Assembly (NCBI RefSeq): GCF_015706575.1
Contig: NW_024037062.1
Coordinates: 9,854,811 to 9,918,810, forward strand
Direction of reading: 5' to 3'
Source of the DNA: Patiria miniata
Taxonomy: Eukaryota; Echinodermata; Asteroidea; Valvatida; Asterinidae
DNA: 64,000 bases
Numbering within the stretch: position 1 is the first letter of the stretch; each line of letters opens with the position of its first letter. Shown here piece by piece: positions 23,554 to 37,400 of this stretch. The notes beneath the pieces were generated by a model, which was not told the DNA's origin, did no database searches, and worked only from the letters and a program-made list of their open reading frames with translations. The position numbers were made by a program, and so were the translations under genes.

Positions 23554-26500
23554 CTGCAGAAACGATTGAAAATGAAAGAAATTTGTAATTTATTATCTTT
23601 ACAAAAACAATGGGTGTTTCCTGAAATGCCACCAATGAATTTTACCAGGCAGTTGATTATTAGTAATCCCAAATGTTGCTGCTGTCAAGTCTTTGGTTAA
23701 AATTCAAAGCCCAATGCCTTCATTTTAAATTTTTGATCTCATTACCCAATAGTGAGCAGACCGCTCACTGCTGGAATATTTACCAACTACTGAAAGAGCA
23801 ACAATAAAAAAAACTACCGTCCTAAACCTTAATACTGGAAACCAAATTGTGGAAGGTCTACTTCTGAACAGCATGCATGTACAATATTATTTGTACAACT
23901 GGTACAAATCCCCTTGTATGCGATGCGTCTTCTGAGCACCGGAAATATGCAGGTTAGAAAAAAGGAAATAAAATTTTTAAAAGGTCATTAAAAAAAAAAA
24001 GATAAAAAATTGTACAGATATGCTCCTATTTCTTATGCACTGGAGTGTGAGAGACAGTAAAGGCATGAAACTGTAGGGACGAACCACCCGTCCACATAAA
24101 TCAACAATTTTACAGTAATTTTTCGAGGTCATACCCGCATATTGTTTTTTTTTTTTTTTTAATTACTATTAATTTAAAGGAATTCCTTATGTGTATGTGA
24201 AGCGGTGCGAATAATTGTACTCCACTGAGCCATAAAATGAGCCTGAAAATAAGGGTAATTAACATAAACGTCGGAAACGAAGGTCAGATCAGCCAGGCAA
24301 GGTGTTAACAGACAGTGTGGGCTTGGCCAACCTTGCAATAATTTCTTCAAGAGCTTTTCAATTATTTCCTTGACAACAATTGAAAGGTATATTTTAGCTA
24401 ATTATGGCCGCGTTTTATTACATAAAGAAAAATTGAAGTATTTGGCTTGTAATTATCAAGGAGAAATTTGTAGGAAGAAAAAAAACACAAAAAAATACCA
24501 TTGAATGAAATTCTCATTCTGAAAGATTTCCATGGATTACTTGCATGTTTTATATCAGTAAAATTCAAAACATGGTGAATATTTCAAACTGATCAAGAGA
24601 TAAATCTGTATTCCCTGTAAAACTATAAAATTCAATTTTTATCTCATCGTTATAAAAATAAGAAAAAATCATTTAAGACTTTAAAAATTGGTTTTTACCA
24701 TCAGAACTTAAGTCAAATAAGTCTAGCATCTATCAAGTCACAGCACTTGTTTACATTAATTGTCATTTTGTAAGGACCAATAGCTTCGTTTCAATATCCT
24801 CCCCCCCCCCTTCCTTTTTTATGAACCTGGTAAAAAATAATCAGCGGGAAGTGTTCTGTTACGGAGAGAAAATCAAATTATCGCCGCCTAGCCAACTGAT
24901 GGATAGGCTGAATTATACCCATCGTAGCTGACATTTTTACGTGAGCGCTCCTCCTGCTGGAAAATTATTTGCCATTCTCCTGGGCATGTCATTGGCTGCG
25001 ACGAGTCCGCACACACTTACACGCGCGCACGGGGACAAGTTGATTCGAGTCGGCCCGTGTGTGAATCACACTGTTCATTATGCTAATCAGAGATGTTGCC
25101 CCCCCCCCTTATTTTTTAATTTTTCTTTCTCCCTGCAGGTCGATTACTCGGGCTCCGCCAGACACCTGAGCGATTGTTGCTTTGGATCAAAGATGACATG
25201 TGCCAGTGTAATAATTCCTATTGGTGACGAGCAATTGAGTCTGCTCCCTCTCCCTTTACTCAAATTAATAACTGCAAACGTTTACAACAATTAGGATGAT
25301 AGAACTGAACGTTTCATCTCCAAGCCGATTTGCATCTAATCACCTTGCAGTTATTGTATACAGGTACCGGTATGTCATATCAGAACATCGACTGCATGTA
25401 CAGGATTTCAAATTCAATTACACAGAATGGCATTTTGCCAAAAAAAAAAAAAAAAACGATAAAAAAAATGTGCAAAAAGAAATGCATATTACTATTTACA
25501 CGTAGGTATATACACACGCATCTCCTCATACATAAATGCCTACTGAATTAATAATTTCTAGGACGACAATAAAAATCAATGACTGTGAACCGATAGTTAT
25601 TTTACATTATTCATTTTTACTGCAGGACTGCCGGAAAAGAAATTTCTCCAACTTTATTACCTCATTAGCCAACTATAGGAATGAATTATAGAAGGAAAAA
25701 AAAGGGTAAACATGTTAACATCACGTCTGAAATCGGTAAAGGAACATTATTGGTAATTTGACAAACTCACGCCATATTTGCGGGTTTGGAAATTCCAAGT
25801 AGACTTGTGGTCCATGTGGTGTGTTGGGTGATTGATGGCACAGATCTGCATGAATCCTTACACAACCGGCAACCAAACTGCTGGGGCCAGGGCCGTGTGA
25901 TACATGTATTTTCCTAACCGGCAAGGGCCTTTACTTCACGTACTTCGAGTTGATTGCTCAGTGTGCGTGTGTGTCTGTGCGTGTTGTGTCTGAGAGACTC
26001 ACCGAGCGCGTTTAATGGAGAGAAACCTGGTCACAATGCAGCGGGGCGGGTTAGGGTAGTGTTTGGGTATAATTTCTCAATTAAGGCCTCGAGTGGCGCT
26101 TATCAATATACATGTAAATTAAAAATCAGCCAAAGGAATTGATTTGTCCCTCACAGTTTTATCATTTAGAATAGATTAGTTTGTAAATATTTATATACAT
26201 GGTGTATGTACATACTGTATATACATGAATGTGTCCATGTTAAAAAAAAGGAGCTATATTTACATGAACATGTACATTGTAGATGGAGCACCCTTTAAAT
26301 CAACAAGCTGATTAAAACAAAACTAATAAAAATAAAAATCTTTATGAAAAATTTAAGGTTTCAAAGAATGCATACAAGTCACTTTTAGAAACATTATGCA
26401 GGAAGTGTACAATGTATGTCTTTTTTGCATAATTGTCTGAATAATGTCAATATGGTATCGTTTTGAAATATTCATGAACTTAAAATACCCTATGGGGAAT

Positions 26501-29500
26501 ATGTTTCTATTTTATGAAAGGGTTCATTAATTTTTAGCCAGCCAATCTATGAAACTTCATGATAACACAAAAATTTATCTCAGCAGCTATAATGTCATCA
26601 ACTGAGAGGCAAGGAATTAAAATGCGTCGCAAGAAGTTAGATTTCTATCTCGAGGTGCTTACAGCGGCGCAGAGAACGCAACGAGGGAGCACGGGGGAAA
26701 AAAACAAAATTAGGGAGAAATCTTGTCTAGTGAGCTGCTCCAGAAAACTGCTACTAGAAGCGCATCTTCGTGCCCAATGGACCCTTGGGGCATTGGGGGC
26801 TTGAGCCACTCAAAAACACAGCGTTAACGGCAGCGTTGGGACGGCGAGGCCGAGGCTGGCCAAAACGAAATCACCAAATGTCATCGGGATTGTATGTCAT
26901 GTAACTTCATTAGCTCCTGAGAGAGGAACGCTGCAACTCGAAGCCTCGCCAGGCAAGCTTCATCTCCAACACCAAACGACCAACAACCTCTCTCTCCTTC
27001 CCCCCCCCCCCCTTTACTTTCCAACCACCATCCCTCCAATCGTCTTCGTAAAAGGTTACAGGTCGGACTGATTTGATTTGTGCTAATTCTGGGAGGGACA
27101 GGCGGTGAGAGCGTGCATGCAGCGCCAGGGGAGACATAGGTATCATCTGACCCGCATGGTTTTTCAGGTATGCTGGCTGTAGGTGTGAACTCGGAACCGG
27201 CTAAACTGGTACACTGAAGCCGAGGACTGTTGCCAACAACCCAAAGCGGCACAAATTGAATGGCTTTTTCTGTTTCGTGCTAGAGCTGCTTAATTATCTC
27301 TTGCCTTTTCTTCCTTCATAAATCCCTTTGAAGGCATAACAGCAATTAAGCTGAATACGTTGGACCTCCACATTTCAAAATTTGGACAATTGAATTAAGA
27401 TACGCCCCTGAATGTATGTATGTAAGACGAGCCCCTGATTTTTTTGTCCAGCCCTCCCTGTAATGCTTTCAGGGGGCTTTTAACATCTAGATTCTGAAAA
27501 GCTAGTGCAATGACATTGTCTTTATGATATAGGATGGGAGAAAAAAAAAAAAACTTGATAAATGACACACTAGGCTGCACGACAATTTATGATGAATTTT
27601 TGCATTTCTACAAGGGGCAAGTTGGAGGAGACTGTCAAAATAAAATTATGATGCTTTTTGCGGGACGTTGGTCAGAGAAATTGGCCAACAGCAAAGAAGT
27701 GAAGTTACTAATTGACAAGGGCTCGAAAAAGGCAGCAATATTTTTTAAATATTCACAAAGACTCACTTTAAATTCAGCAAGTTCCAATATATACAAATAG
27801 AAATGTGTGATCATTTGCATTGCATCGTTTAATGACTGCTTCCTATTAGAATTTACCAACAACCAACTCTGCTTAAAAAATATTGCAAAATATGCCCAGT
27901 TAGGGGGAATGTGCTCGCAAGCATGTTTACTGGGATCGACACAAGTCAATTTCTTGAAAAAAGCAAGACAGAAACATGGAGGGGGTGGTAAGCATTTCCA
28001 AATGTCACAGAGAATGTGGCAAAGAACAGGTTGTGAAATAAATGTACATGAAGCAGCTCCGCTTTTTTCCTTCTTTCTTTCTGGAATGGCACTGAAAAAC
28101 CCTTAAATTCCCTTAAATTCAGAATATCAAAATATCTACCCATTTAAACTAAATACATGTATGATGCAGCTCACAATCCTCCATCATTGGACATAAACGA
28201 CAAAACTGTTAATCCATTAGGTTTGGCAATCATTCTAATTTCTACCAATTTTTGTTGTTGCACAAAATGCCAATTTGGTGGGTCTGCAAGTCAATACCCA
28301 AGGTACATGTACGTGAAGTCCTGCGTGGAAGCAAAAAGCAACGCAGACCGTGCACCAAGAAGCGTCGGTCTCAGATGGCCACTGAACAAAACCCGTCACA
28401 CTTCAGTGATTCTCCAAATCACTCCAAAATCACCTCACCCAGTGCGACCTAAAAACTCGCCCCTTGCTTAAAACACTAATGGTTTGTTCCATTTTTAAAA
28501 AGAGACCAATGAATCGAAACACGATATTCCAACACTACATGTACATGTAGGTTATAACTGTTTTTAGTTTCAAAATAAAATTCTGAACGTCTTATTTTTA
28601 ATTTTTTGGATGTATCAAAATTCAGGACTGAGTCCCTCTTGCAATATATTATATTTGGGAGAGTCCATTGCAGGTGTGTGTGTTGGGGGGGGGGGAGGGG
28701 GAGTGATTGTCAGAAAGGCGAGGGGGAAAACATGAATCACTGGAGGCAGCTGGGTAATCTGTAAATGAGGTGATCATTATATGCGCAATCCTAATCAAAA
28801 AATTGGCAAAGTGCCAAACCCAATTTTCTTGACAGTGATATGCAAAGAGGACTTAAGATCATATGTCTCACAAAAGCTAAAAAGGTATTATATTAAAGGA
28901 CATGCAATAGTCATGACCTACTAAAAACAAAACTCGAAGCAAAGCTGCTATCCCCTCTATCCTTTATAATTTTATTTGATTGATAGTGTTGACATTTTTT
29001 AGCAGATGAATTTTGCTGAAAACGATCGATAAATGCAGCCGTTGTTTTTAACGTTGAAATTATGCGTGATTGACACTGTTTGTTGTCAGCAGTGAGTGCG
29101 TGCCTGCAAAGGGACCCAATGTCAACAAAGGAAACGAATAATCAATAATACTATAAAATAATTAGCTTTCTGTCCCACTGTGGAAATGCTCATTCCACAA
29201 GTATACATGCATTTCGGAACAGTTCTAGAGGAAGGTACCAGCCTACACAAGAGAATGACTCCATTTCGAAAGCCATTATTAAACATGATCAAGCATTAAC
29301 AGCCACACTTCCAGAAATCAAGACTGCAATAGAGAGCAAATCAACAAATTAATTATCTCATAGATAGAAATTTAGGATTCCTGCTGTTTTTTTTTCGCTT
29401 TTTTTTGGGGGGGGGGGTGTTGCTTTAGTTGTTTTCTGTTGTTGTGGAAAGCGGAGAGAGTATACAAAAGACTGCCAATGATCAATGGGTTTAGTGCACA

Positions 29501-31400
29501 AATGTACATACATTGTATGAATCAGGATGAACATTACCACAAAGTGCTCGGTGATGCCATTTCAACCTTGGCAGTGGTGGGGGGAGTGCTTGCTTCTCGC
29601 CTGTTTTCATGCAAGCACTTGTTTGTCAAAAAAAAAAGTCAGCCTTTGGAAGAATCTGGATCACAAAGTAATTAATTGCTGATCCAACTTGACCAATTAT
29701 TCCGTGTCTGCTGGGCATCTTTCGAAAGCGAGTGAGGGAGCGAACAAGCGAGAGAGAGAGGGAGACAGAGAATTGTGAGCAGTACGCCTACAACGCTCAC
29801 TCGCTCGCTCGGACGAGAACCTCAAACCCCTCTGGCAAAAATCAATTCACGGGCCACTGCTCAAAGACACGTTAATAATGACATCAGGGAAAAGAGGAAG
29901 ATAAAGGAAAAAGGGAGGGAGAATATTGGACAAAAATAAAATCCTAGGAAGAAAAAAAAAAAGAGAAGGAGAGAGAGAGAAAAAAAAAGGGAACTAGGGC
30001 GTGGGACCCGGGAGAATTGATAAGGAGAAAAGAAATTTGCATGTTATGATCTTCTAAACACCTTAGGAAGGGTGACTGGCCGCTTGTAGTCATGTTTTTT
30101 TTATCGTCTTCCCTTTTTTGTTCTTTCATTTCTTGGTCTCTCTCCGCAACAGCAAAATGGGATAAACACTTGTTATCTTTTGCCTATCTTCTGAAGTGCA
30201 AAAGGGGTGGCTTTTCTAGTCTTTCTTATTTTCCTTTTTCCAAATACCCCGGGCCTGAATGGGAACAGGGACATTCTTGTTAAGCCCTGGGTGCAAGGGG
30301 ATTTGTGGCCTCGTTTGGATTCCGCGAGAATCTGTTTTCGCAGCGAGTCTCTATTCAGCGACTCATGTTAATTGCGTCTCAATCAAGGTTGCCCCTGATG
30401 ACTTTCAGAGCCGGAATCTGGAAATTTTGTCCGCACAATGCGCGGAAGATGTGGCGAGATGCAAGGTTGTGTTTGCACCAATGTAATCACTTGGTTCAGG
30501 ATAATTGGAGGAGCACTACTTTCAATTTATTTGTTTCATTTCTTTTTCAATATTTGTTTAGTAATTTCAAGAGGCTCATTATCTTGTCCATGGCAAGGGC
30601 ATTGGGGTAAATTGAAATCAATCTCGAGTGTTTTTTCTAACTCCTGGCCATGCTGGCCTTGCTTCGTGTCCCTCAATAGTTTCAGGGGAGCTACATGTAT
30701 AGTGACAAACATGTATCTTGCTTCACTTCAAGTCACTTCAGTGTTTTGAAAGGTCATCACAAATGAACAAACTCTGGCACCGAATATAGGTGACATAGAC
30801 CACCGAAGACACGCAAAAATAACTGTTTGACTTTTATTGCTGCAAAGAGAGTTTACCACTCAATTTGAGATGTGTCCAAAAATTTTGTACAAAATTTATA
30901 ACGCACTGTTATTTGTCACAATTGTAGCAAATGTACCGGTATGAGAAAAATGTGCCACAATACTGAAAACTTTATATTGCCAACTATTAACCAAAAAAAC
31001 CACTAAAATTACTTAACTCATCGTCCACTTCAGGTATTTCAGAATAAAATGCTAATAGTTCAAAATTCCATACAGTTTTTATCCTCTACAGTTTTATGTG
31101 GAGAGAATCGTAAAAAAAAATAATAAAAATCAGGCTTTCATGAATACATGTAGAGCGTTGAGTAGGCAAGAAAGAATTAAACACGTTTTCAGAATCCTCC
31201 ATTTTAGACTTTTTCCCTTGATCGAATAAATGTTTCACTTACATTTTTTAAACAATTTTTTTAACAATTATTTTGTAATTACTTTTTGTAATATGTAGAC
31301 GCTGATGTGAAAATATTTGACAGAACCATAAGACAGACCCCATTCTTAGTTATTATTCTTGGTACTTAATCATTTTTTGAAAGAAATTTAACTTTACACT
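23554..31400 (-). other. Deep intron or upstream region, first part
   Basis: No ZMIZ exon or other gene was recognised. A unique, more GC-balanced patch at about 24,840-25,290 contains ATGCTAAT (octamer/POU type) near 25,081, and 26,560-27,270 is also low in repeats. C- or G-runs occur near 24,799, 25,098, 27,000, 28,685 and 29,406. An interrupted inverted GAGCGA/TCGCTC region lies at about 29,725-29,815. Confidence 0.5.
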
Positions 31401-34400
31401 TAAACTAATTTGTCATTTTCCCCCAAAACAATACAACTTTCAGCCTTGACTTCTCAGCACAAATCAGGCTTCTTGAAACCGGATCCCCAAGGCCGACTAC
31501 TACATCTGACCTTTTTCACTGGCCTCCGGTCTCGGTCCCTTTGTTGCTTTCTCAGACAAGCAACATAAAGTCTAGAGAGTTTACTCTAAAGCGGGTTTCC
31601 CTGCTGACTTGTTGGGCTCACATCATCCCATCTCACACTATATCCCTTCTCCGTGCCCTCTGGCTTCCTTTGGTGAGGAATTTTGAACTTTCAAACCCGA
31701 CCCCAGGATTATTCCCCCGAGGGAAAAGCGCTCTTATCCCCTGGAATTTCAGTCATTCTTTATTCTCCCGCAATTTTTTTCCCTCGCTCCCCATCTCATC
31801 AGACCAAGGAGTACATGTACATGTACACGTACATATCTTCCCAGCTTGTTGATGGTTGGTGGGTCCTAGCTCTATGGTGGAACTGAAATCAGAAGGAGGA
31901 CGTCGGTTGATATTATGACCCAAACCCGAGGTGAACCAGAATCCCTGGAGCATTAGCTTCCTGAAGGACTCCGCTCGGCGGCTGCTGTGTTCTGCGGCCC
32001 GTGGAGGTCAAATCCAAAGCCTCCGTATCGTGTTTCGGGGAGACTTTCAGTCACCAAACAAGAATTCCAGAGTTTCAAAACTTTTGAATAGCCGACAACA
32101 ACCCAGAACTATTGTATGGTTTGCTACTCTTTACAAATTCCCGGATTTTTTTTAAATGTCATATCGTATTGAGCAATGGGTATTACTGATTTACCCTAAA
32201 TTGTACTTTCCAGTAGAAGTACAGATATACGGTACATGTACAATGTACATGTACATATACCTAAATTCCATTACGATGATACCGGGTATTACTTCTCCTA
32301 AAAAACTTATCAGAAGTTTATCAACAACAATACATGTATTAGTCTGGCCACTAAACAAATGTAGATAACTCAGTCATACACAATACATGACAACCTGGGC
32401 ATGTTTACATACATGCAGGATTTTTACTGGGAATGGTGTTAGTAAATTTACCTACTTAAAAAAAATAATCTAAAATTTGAATAAAGGTAATTGTGCAAGG
32501 GCAACGCTTGACTGTTAGTAAACCCATTAATAGGCTCCCAACTTCTCTCTACAGTTTGTGCAAGCCAGTATAATATAATTCATTGATTAGCTCTACAGTG
32601 ATTGGATTTTCAATTACAGGCGTGGGCAGATTGCCAGCCCATTACCAACACCCATGGTTTTATACTGTGAACAAATCAATTTAAATACAGAATAATGTGT
32701 GCTCTTTTTTGGTGTCCATAAGAAAACAAGATTGCCTAATACTCACCCTCAGTCAGGGATTCAATGTTTTATCCATTAAAAAATATACACAGTACATGTA
32801 CATGTACCGGTACATGTAATGCTACCTACATTCTAGAGTAAGGGTGATTAACTTGATTAATTACTGAAACATTTCAAGAAAAAAAAACTGCAACATGTGA
32901 ATATTGAAATGTCATTGTGTCACTCAAATTATACATTGTACATGTACAACACATGTACATGTACTGGATGTGTACACATTGTGCTACACTGTTCAAGAAT
33001 GTGCATAAATGGATCATACACTTGACGTTTTCCTGATCAAAAGCAAATTTGTTTTTCCAATAGGAGTCGTTTCAATGTAGACACTAATAACTCAAACCCT
33101 GAATTGAAAGTAAACTATAAATTTAAACAGGTTCAAAATACAGGTTAACTACATTGTACATGTACATGTACAAGTAGTATGCAAGCAGTAATGGGGAAAT
33201 TGGTCAATGTGTTTGGCACCAAAATGGTGTCATTGAAGGACAACCCAAAAGAAGCACATTAGTTCCGTTTGCAGACACCAAGATAATTTATTAAAAGATT
33301 CTGCCAACATATCGGGGCCTAGCTTAATACACGAAATACAGTTCAATGCACATGTACATGTACATGTGGGTGTATTCTACAAGTTAAAATGCTCAAACAA
33401 ATTCCATTTCATATTCGATAACATGTTTAAAAAAAAATTAATAAACTTGAAGCCAATATGTAGTTTTCATAGTAGCATACCAGTGCATTGAAGAAATTAT
33501 GTCTAGTATTATTTGATTCAACAGTGAGTTGGACAAACATACATGTACATGTACATATATGTATGTAGTCTACTGTATTTGGAACTAGACAAAATATTCA
33601 TGCCAACACAGACTTTTTAATTGATTACTTATTCAACACCATTGGGGAGAAAAAAAATGTGAACTCAATGGTCCCTAACTGCAGAGTCTCTGTGCAGGTA
33701 AACATTGCCAGATTGTCACACAAAGCCTTATCACATAATACAAGGGTCAATATGTAATACTCCAAGCTAATACAAAGTACATGTACATCAACATTAATAA
33801 GCTGATTACCCATCAGATCTGCCAAAACCAACCCCCCTGCTCTGACAATGGAGCAGGCCATCAATCAAGCCATGCAGCCACAATTTTTTTTTTTTTGACC
33901 TTTGGAGCCAAACAAGAGGGGCCGGCCCCCGCTGAATATTCATGATGTTGATCCTCCAATCCTTTTGGATTGTGGTATGTGTGCTGTTCCTTTGTTGGGG
34001 GCTTTAAAGGGGCAGCGTATGCAGGGAGTGGGGCTTTAATTTTAAAGGGACTCATTTATGCAGATATTTTGCTGGATGTTTGTCAAAAAGGTAGAGTTTA
34101 GAAATGCAAAATTCCCCATCAGCTGAACATCATTAAAAGTTGGATGTTTAAGACTATTAACCACAATCATTTTGACCTCAAAACATATTAAACAGATAAT
34201 GTAAAAGCAAACCTATTACATTTGATGAAAATCTGAACCATAAAGAAACCATTTAGAAAATGATTCAAACAATCGGATAAAAAAAAATGCAAGGAACTAA
34301 TTAATATTACTTTTAAAATTTCATGGTGAAAAAAAGAAGAAAGAAACGAGACAAAAAATCTCACAGTTCAAATCTAACTCTTTCATTTCTGATATCACTG

Positions 34401-37400
34401 TTTTCCAAAGACATGCAGCCTTGCACTGCAGAGGGAGCGGAGAATACTCAGCAGATAAGGACAAATTGAAGATGATACCGATAATCAGTGCACAATCACA
34501 GACAACAACTGATTATTTCTAGCACAATGGTTTACCATCGGGCCCCCCAATAAAATCTCAACAGTTGCAGGGTGCTTGCCCAACCAGCCTCCGCGGTGAA
34601 CCAACAAAAAAAGATACCTGCCCCACATCAAACAGAAGAACTAAAAAAAACACACCCAACACTTGTTCGGAACACCCTTGCTTCAAAAGAAGTTACAACC
34701 GGGGGCTGTGTATGTGTTAGAATTTACAAGATGGCAGAGCTCGATAATACGGTTACTAAGGGAATGTGGAGTGCTTTGAGCTGGGGAGAACGAGGGTCCA
34801 AGCAGGATTATCAGGTGAAAGATTAGGGCGCAACACAAGGCAAACTGTTTGCCAAGAAAGGGCAACTAAAAAAATATTTGAATCGTTTGGTATACCTTGG
34901 AGGTAAATACAGGTATGTGCAATATACTGCCCCTGATTTTTTTCACACTACGTTAAAAGTAACCGACAATAGTCCAGCTACATTATTTGTCAGGTTGGTT
35001 CAAAAGCTCATAAAAATGAGCAATCGACTTCTTGTGTTGAAATGGTGTATTTTGCCCACACCAACGGAGATTTTTAGGGAAACACATAACCCAGAGTGCT
35101 GCATAGAAAAGCAGATGGGAGACAAACAAAACCAGAAACAAAAAGACACAGTTCATGTACATGTATATCTCCTGATCAATACGCATGCACAAATTAGTCA
35201 TCTAAACACACTATTCTGAGGAAAAGGAGAAGCCATTAATTACTCTCCACAAATGTACATTGTAAGGTTGCACACTCTACAGCAATGTTAATATTATAAA
35301 ACAATCTACATTGTTTTAATGTGTTTTTCCCAGGGTCACATTTTGAGACTGAATTTTTGTGTACAAGATCTGGCTGAATTGCAAGATCGTCTTTGAAACA
35401 CTCTGATGTTACAAGGATCATTCCCAAAGGCCAAAGAACACAAGGCTAGGAGAAATGAAAGCCAGCTTGAAAATCTGGGCGACAACAGTTATTAGAGATC
35501 ATTAAACAAGAATAGGTTCATAATTTTTAAATCTTTAAATAATAAACCACCAGGGAAAAGTGAATCGCTTTGCTTCAATTTTTTCTTTACGGGATTCGCA
35601 GATGGGTTTCACGGCTTCTGACTCTGCACTTAGAAAAAAAGAAAAAAAAAGCAAACAAACAAAAAATCAAGAGACTGCTATTGGAACTTGATAGCTCACC
35701 TACGGTACATTGTAGAAAGAATGATGCTCGTAATTTTTTTTAAATCAAAAATAAAACTGAGAAAAAAAAAAATGGGATTGGAATTAAATTTGCAGCAACA
35801 CGTTAAGTAATCGTGAGCAGACACAAGGTTATTACAGAACGTGCTGGATGGCGGACAATGCTGTCAAGGGTGGAATGGCTGCATTTTTTTTTCTTAACGA
35901 GAAGATATTTCCTATCACAGTCATCTCTCATTGACATAAATTCAATGACATTTAGGTAAGACTTTTTTTCCCCACGGACACTGATTTATGATGTAATTTG
36001 CTGTGGAAGGTTTAAGCATCTTTTTGTCTTGACTGGAAAAAAAAAATCAACAATGACAATTTGCCAATATTCAGCTCTAATTTCACTTCACACGTGCTTC
36101 TCTCTTTACTCTTTTCATTTAGTTTTAATTTATCTTGTCCACGGGGAAACTGTTTACACAATTAAGATACTTTTTTTTATATACTGTTTACACACATCAC
36201 AGCTCCACACGAACTTGAAGCAGATGGATTTGTTCAAACAGGGAATTAAAGTGTGGTCTGAATGTGAATTTTCTGGCAACAACTGCATTTCAAAAACACT
36301 TTGTTCCCAGTATTAAACCACACTGAAGTAGTTTTCGGAGTAAAAACTTATTGTATTTTTGAATTAGGAATACAAATCACAGTTGTTACACAATTTAAAA
36401 AGTGTCAAGCAACAAACTTTAAACAAGACAGTGATGCTGAAAATGAAACAATAGTTTTGGAGAGCGTCATTTTTAGACATCCAAACCCCCATTTTTTTCC
36501 CTGACTATTTTACAACTTGTTATTTGTACAGGTACATGTACATTTTGTACTTGCAATTTGTGGAATTTCAAGAAGCCAATGAATGGCTTAAAAAAAAAGC
36601 AGGGACAGAAAGGTCTACAGTTATCCTGCCTTTAAGATTAAACACCAGCTGGAAATAATCCCGACGTCAATACAGGAGGCATATTTCTTCCCCCAGGGTG
36701 ATGCCATCCCATGTGATGGTATTATGTACATCATGTCATAACTTTGTTCATCCAGGAAAAAGTGCAGTTATTTTCAGCTGGTGAGTTATGTGCATACATA
36801 TTGCGGCAACACTCTCGCTCCTACACTGAAAGACTCAAGATCTTAAAGCAGTTTCATGGTCCTGACATCCAAGTGATGCGCAAGTTTCTGTCAATTCAAA
36901 TGCATTGAAATATGAAGGTACGTAAATAAACTGCACATCAAGCAAATTTGGAGGGCGGTCTACAATATTTATTAAGTGTATCTATAAATACTCTCCCTGG
37001 TCATTTTTTTTGTCGAGATTTATTTAAGAAGATTCCTGAATGTACCATCTGAAGATTTCAGATTTTTGAAACCTCCAAAATCCAACACCATAGAAGAAGA
37101 AAAAATCCCCGTTAAAAAAAAATGGGCCATTTAAATTAAGTCCTCAACCTTTCAAAAGCACTGCAAGGTGTTAATTTTGAAGGTTAGAATTTGAAAGGTT
37201 TATGCTGGTTTGGGACAATGGAATGCCACTACTCTATACATGTATATAATGCTGTCAAAAATAAATTCTGAAACATGACCAAAAATAGGTTGAGTAGGAT
37301 TGCAACTTGCAAGAAACCAATTTTCCTTTTTACTGCCCAATATGGGATATTCAACACTGAAGTAGGTGTACCTAAAGCCCAAGACAGAAAAAAAAAATCA

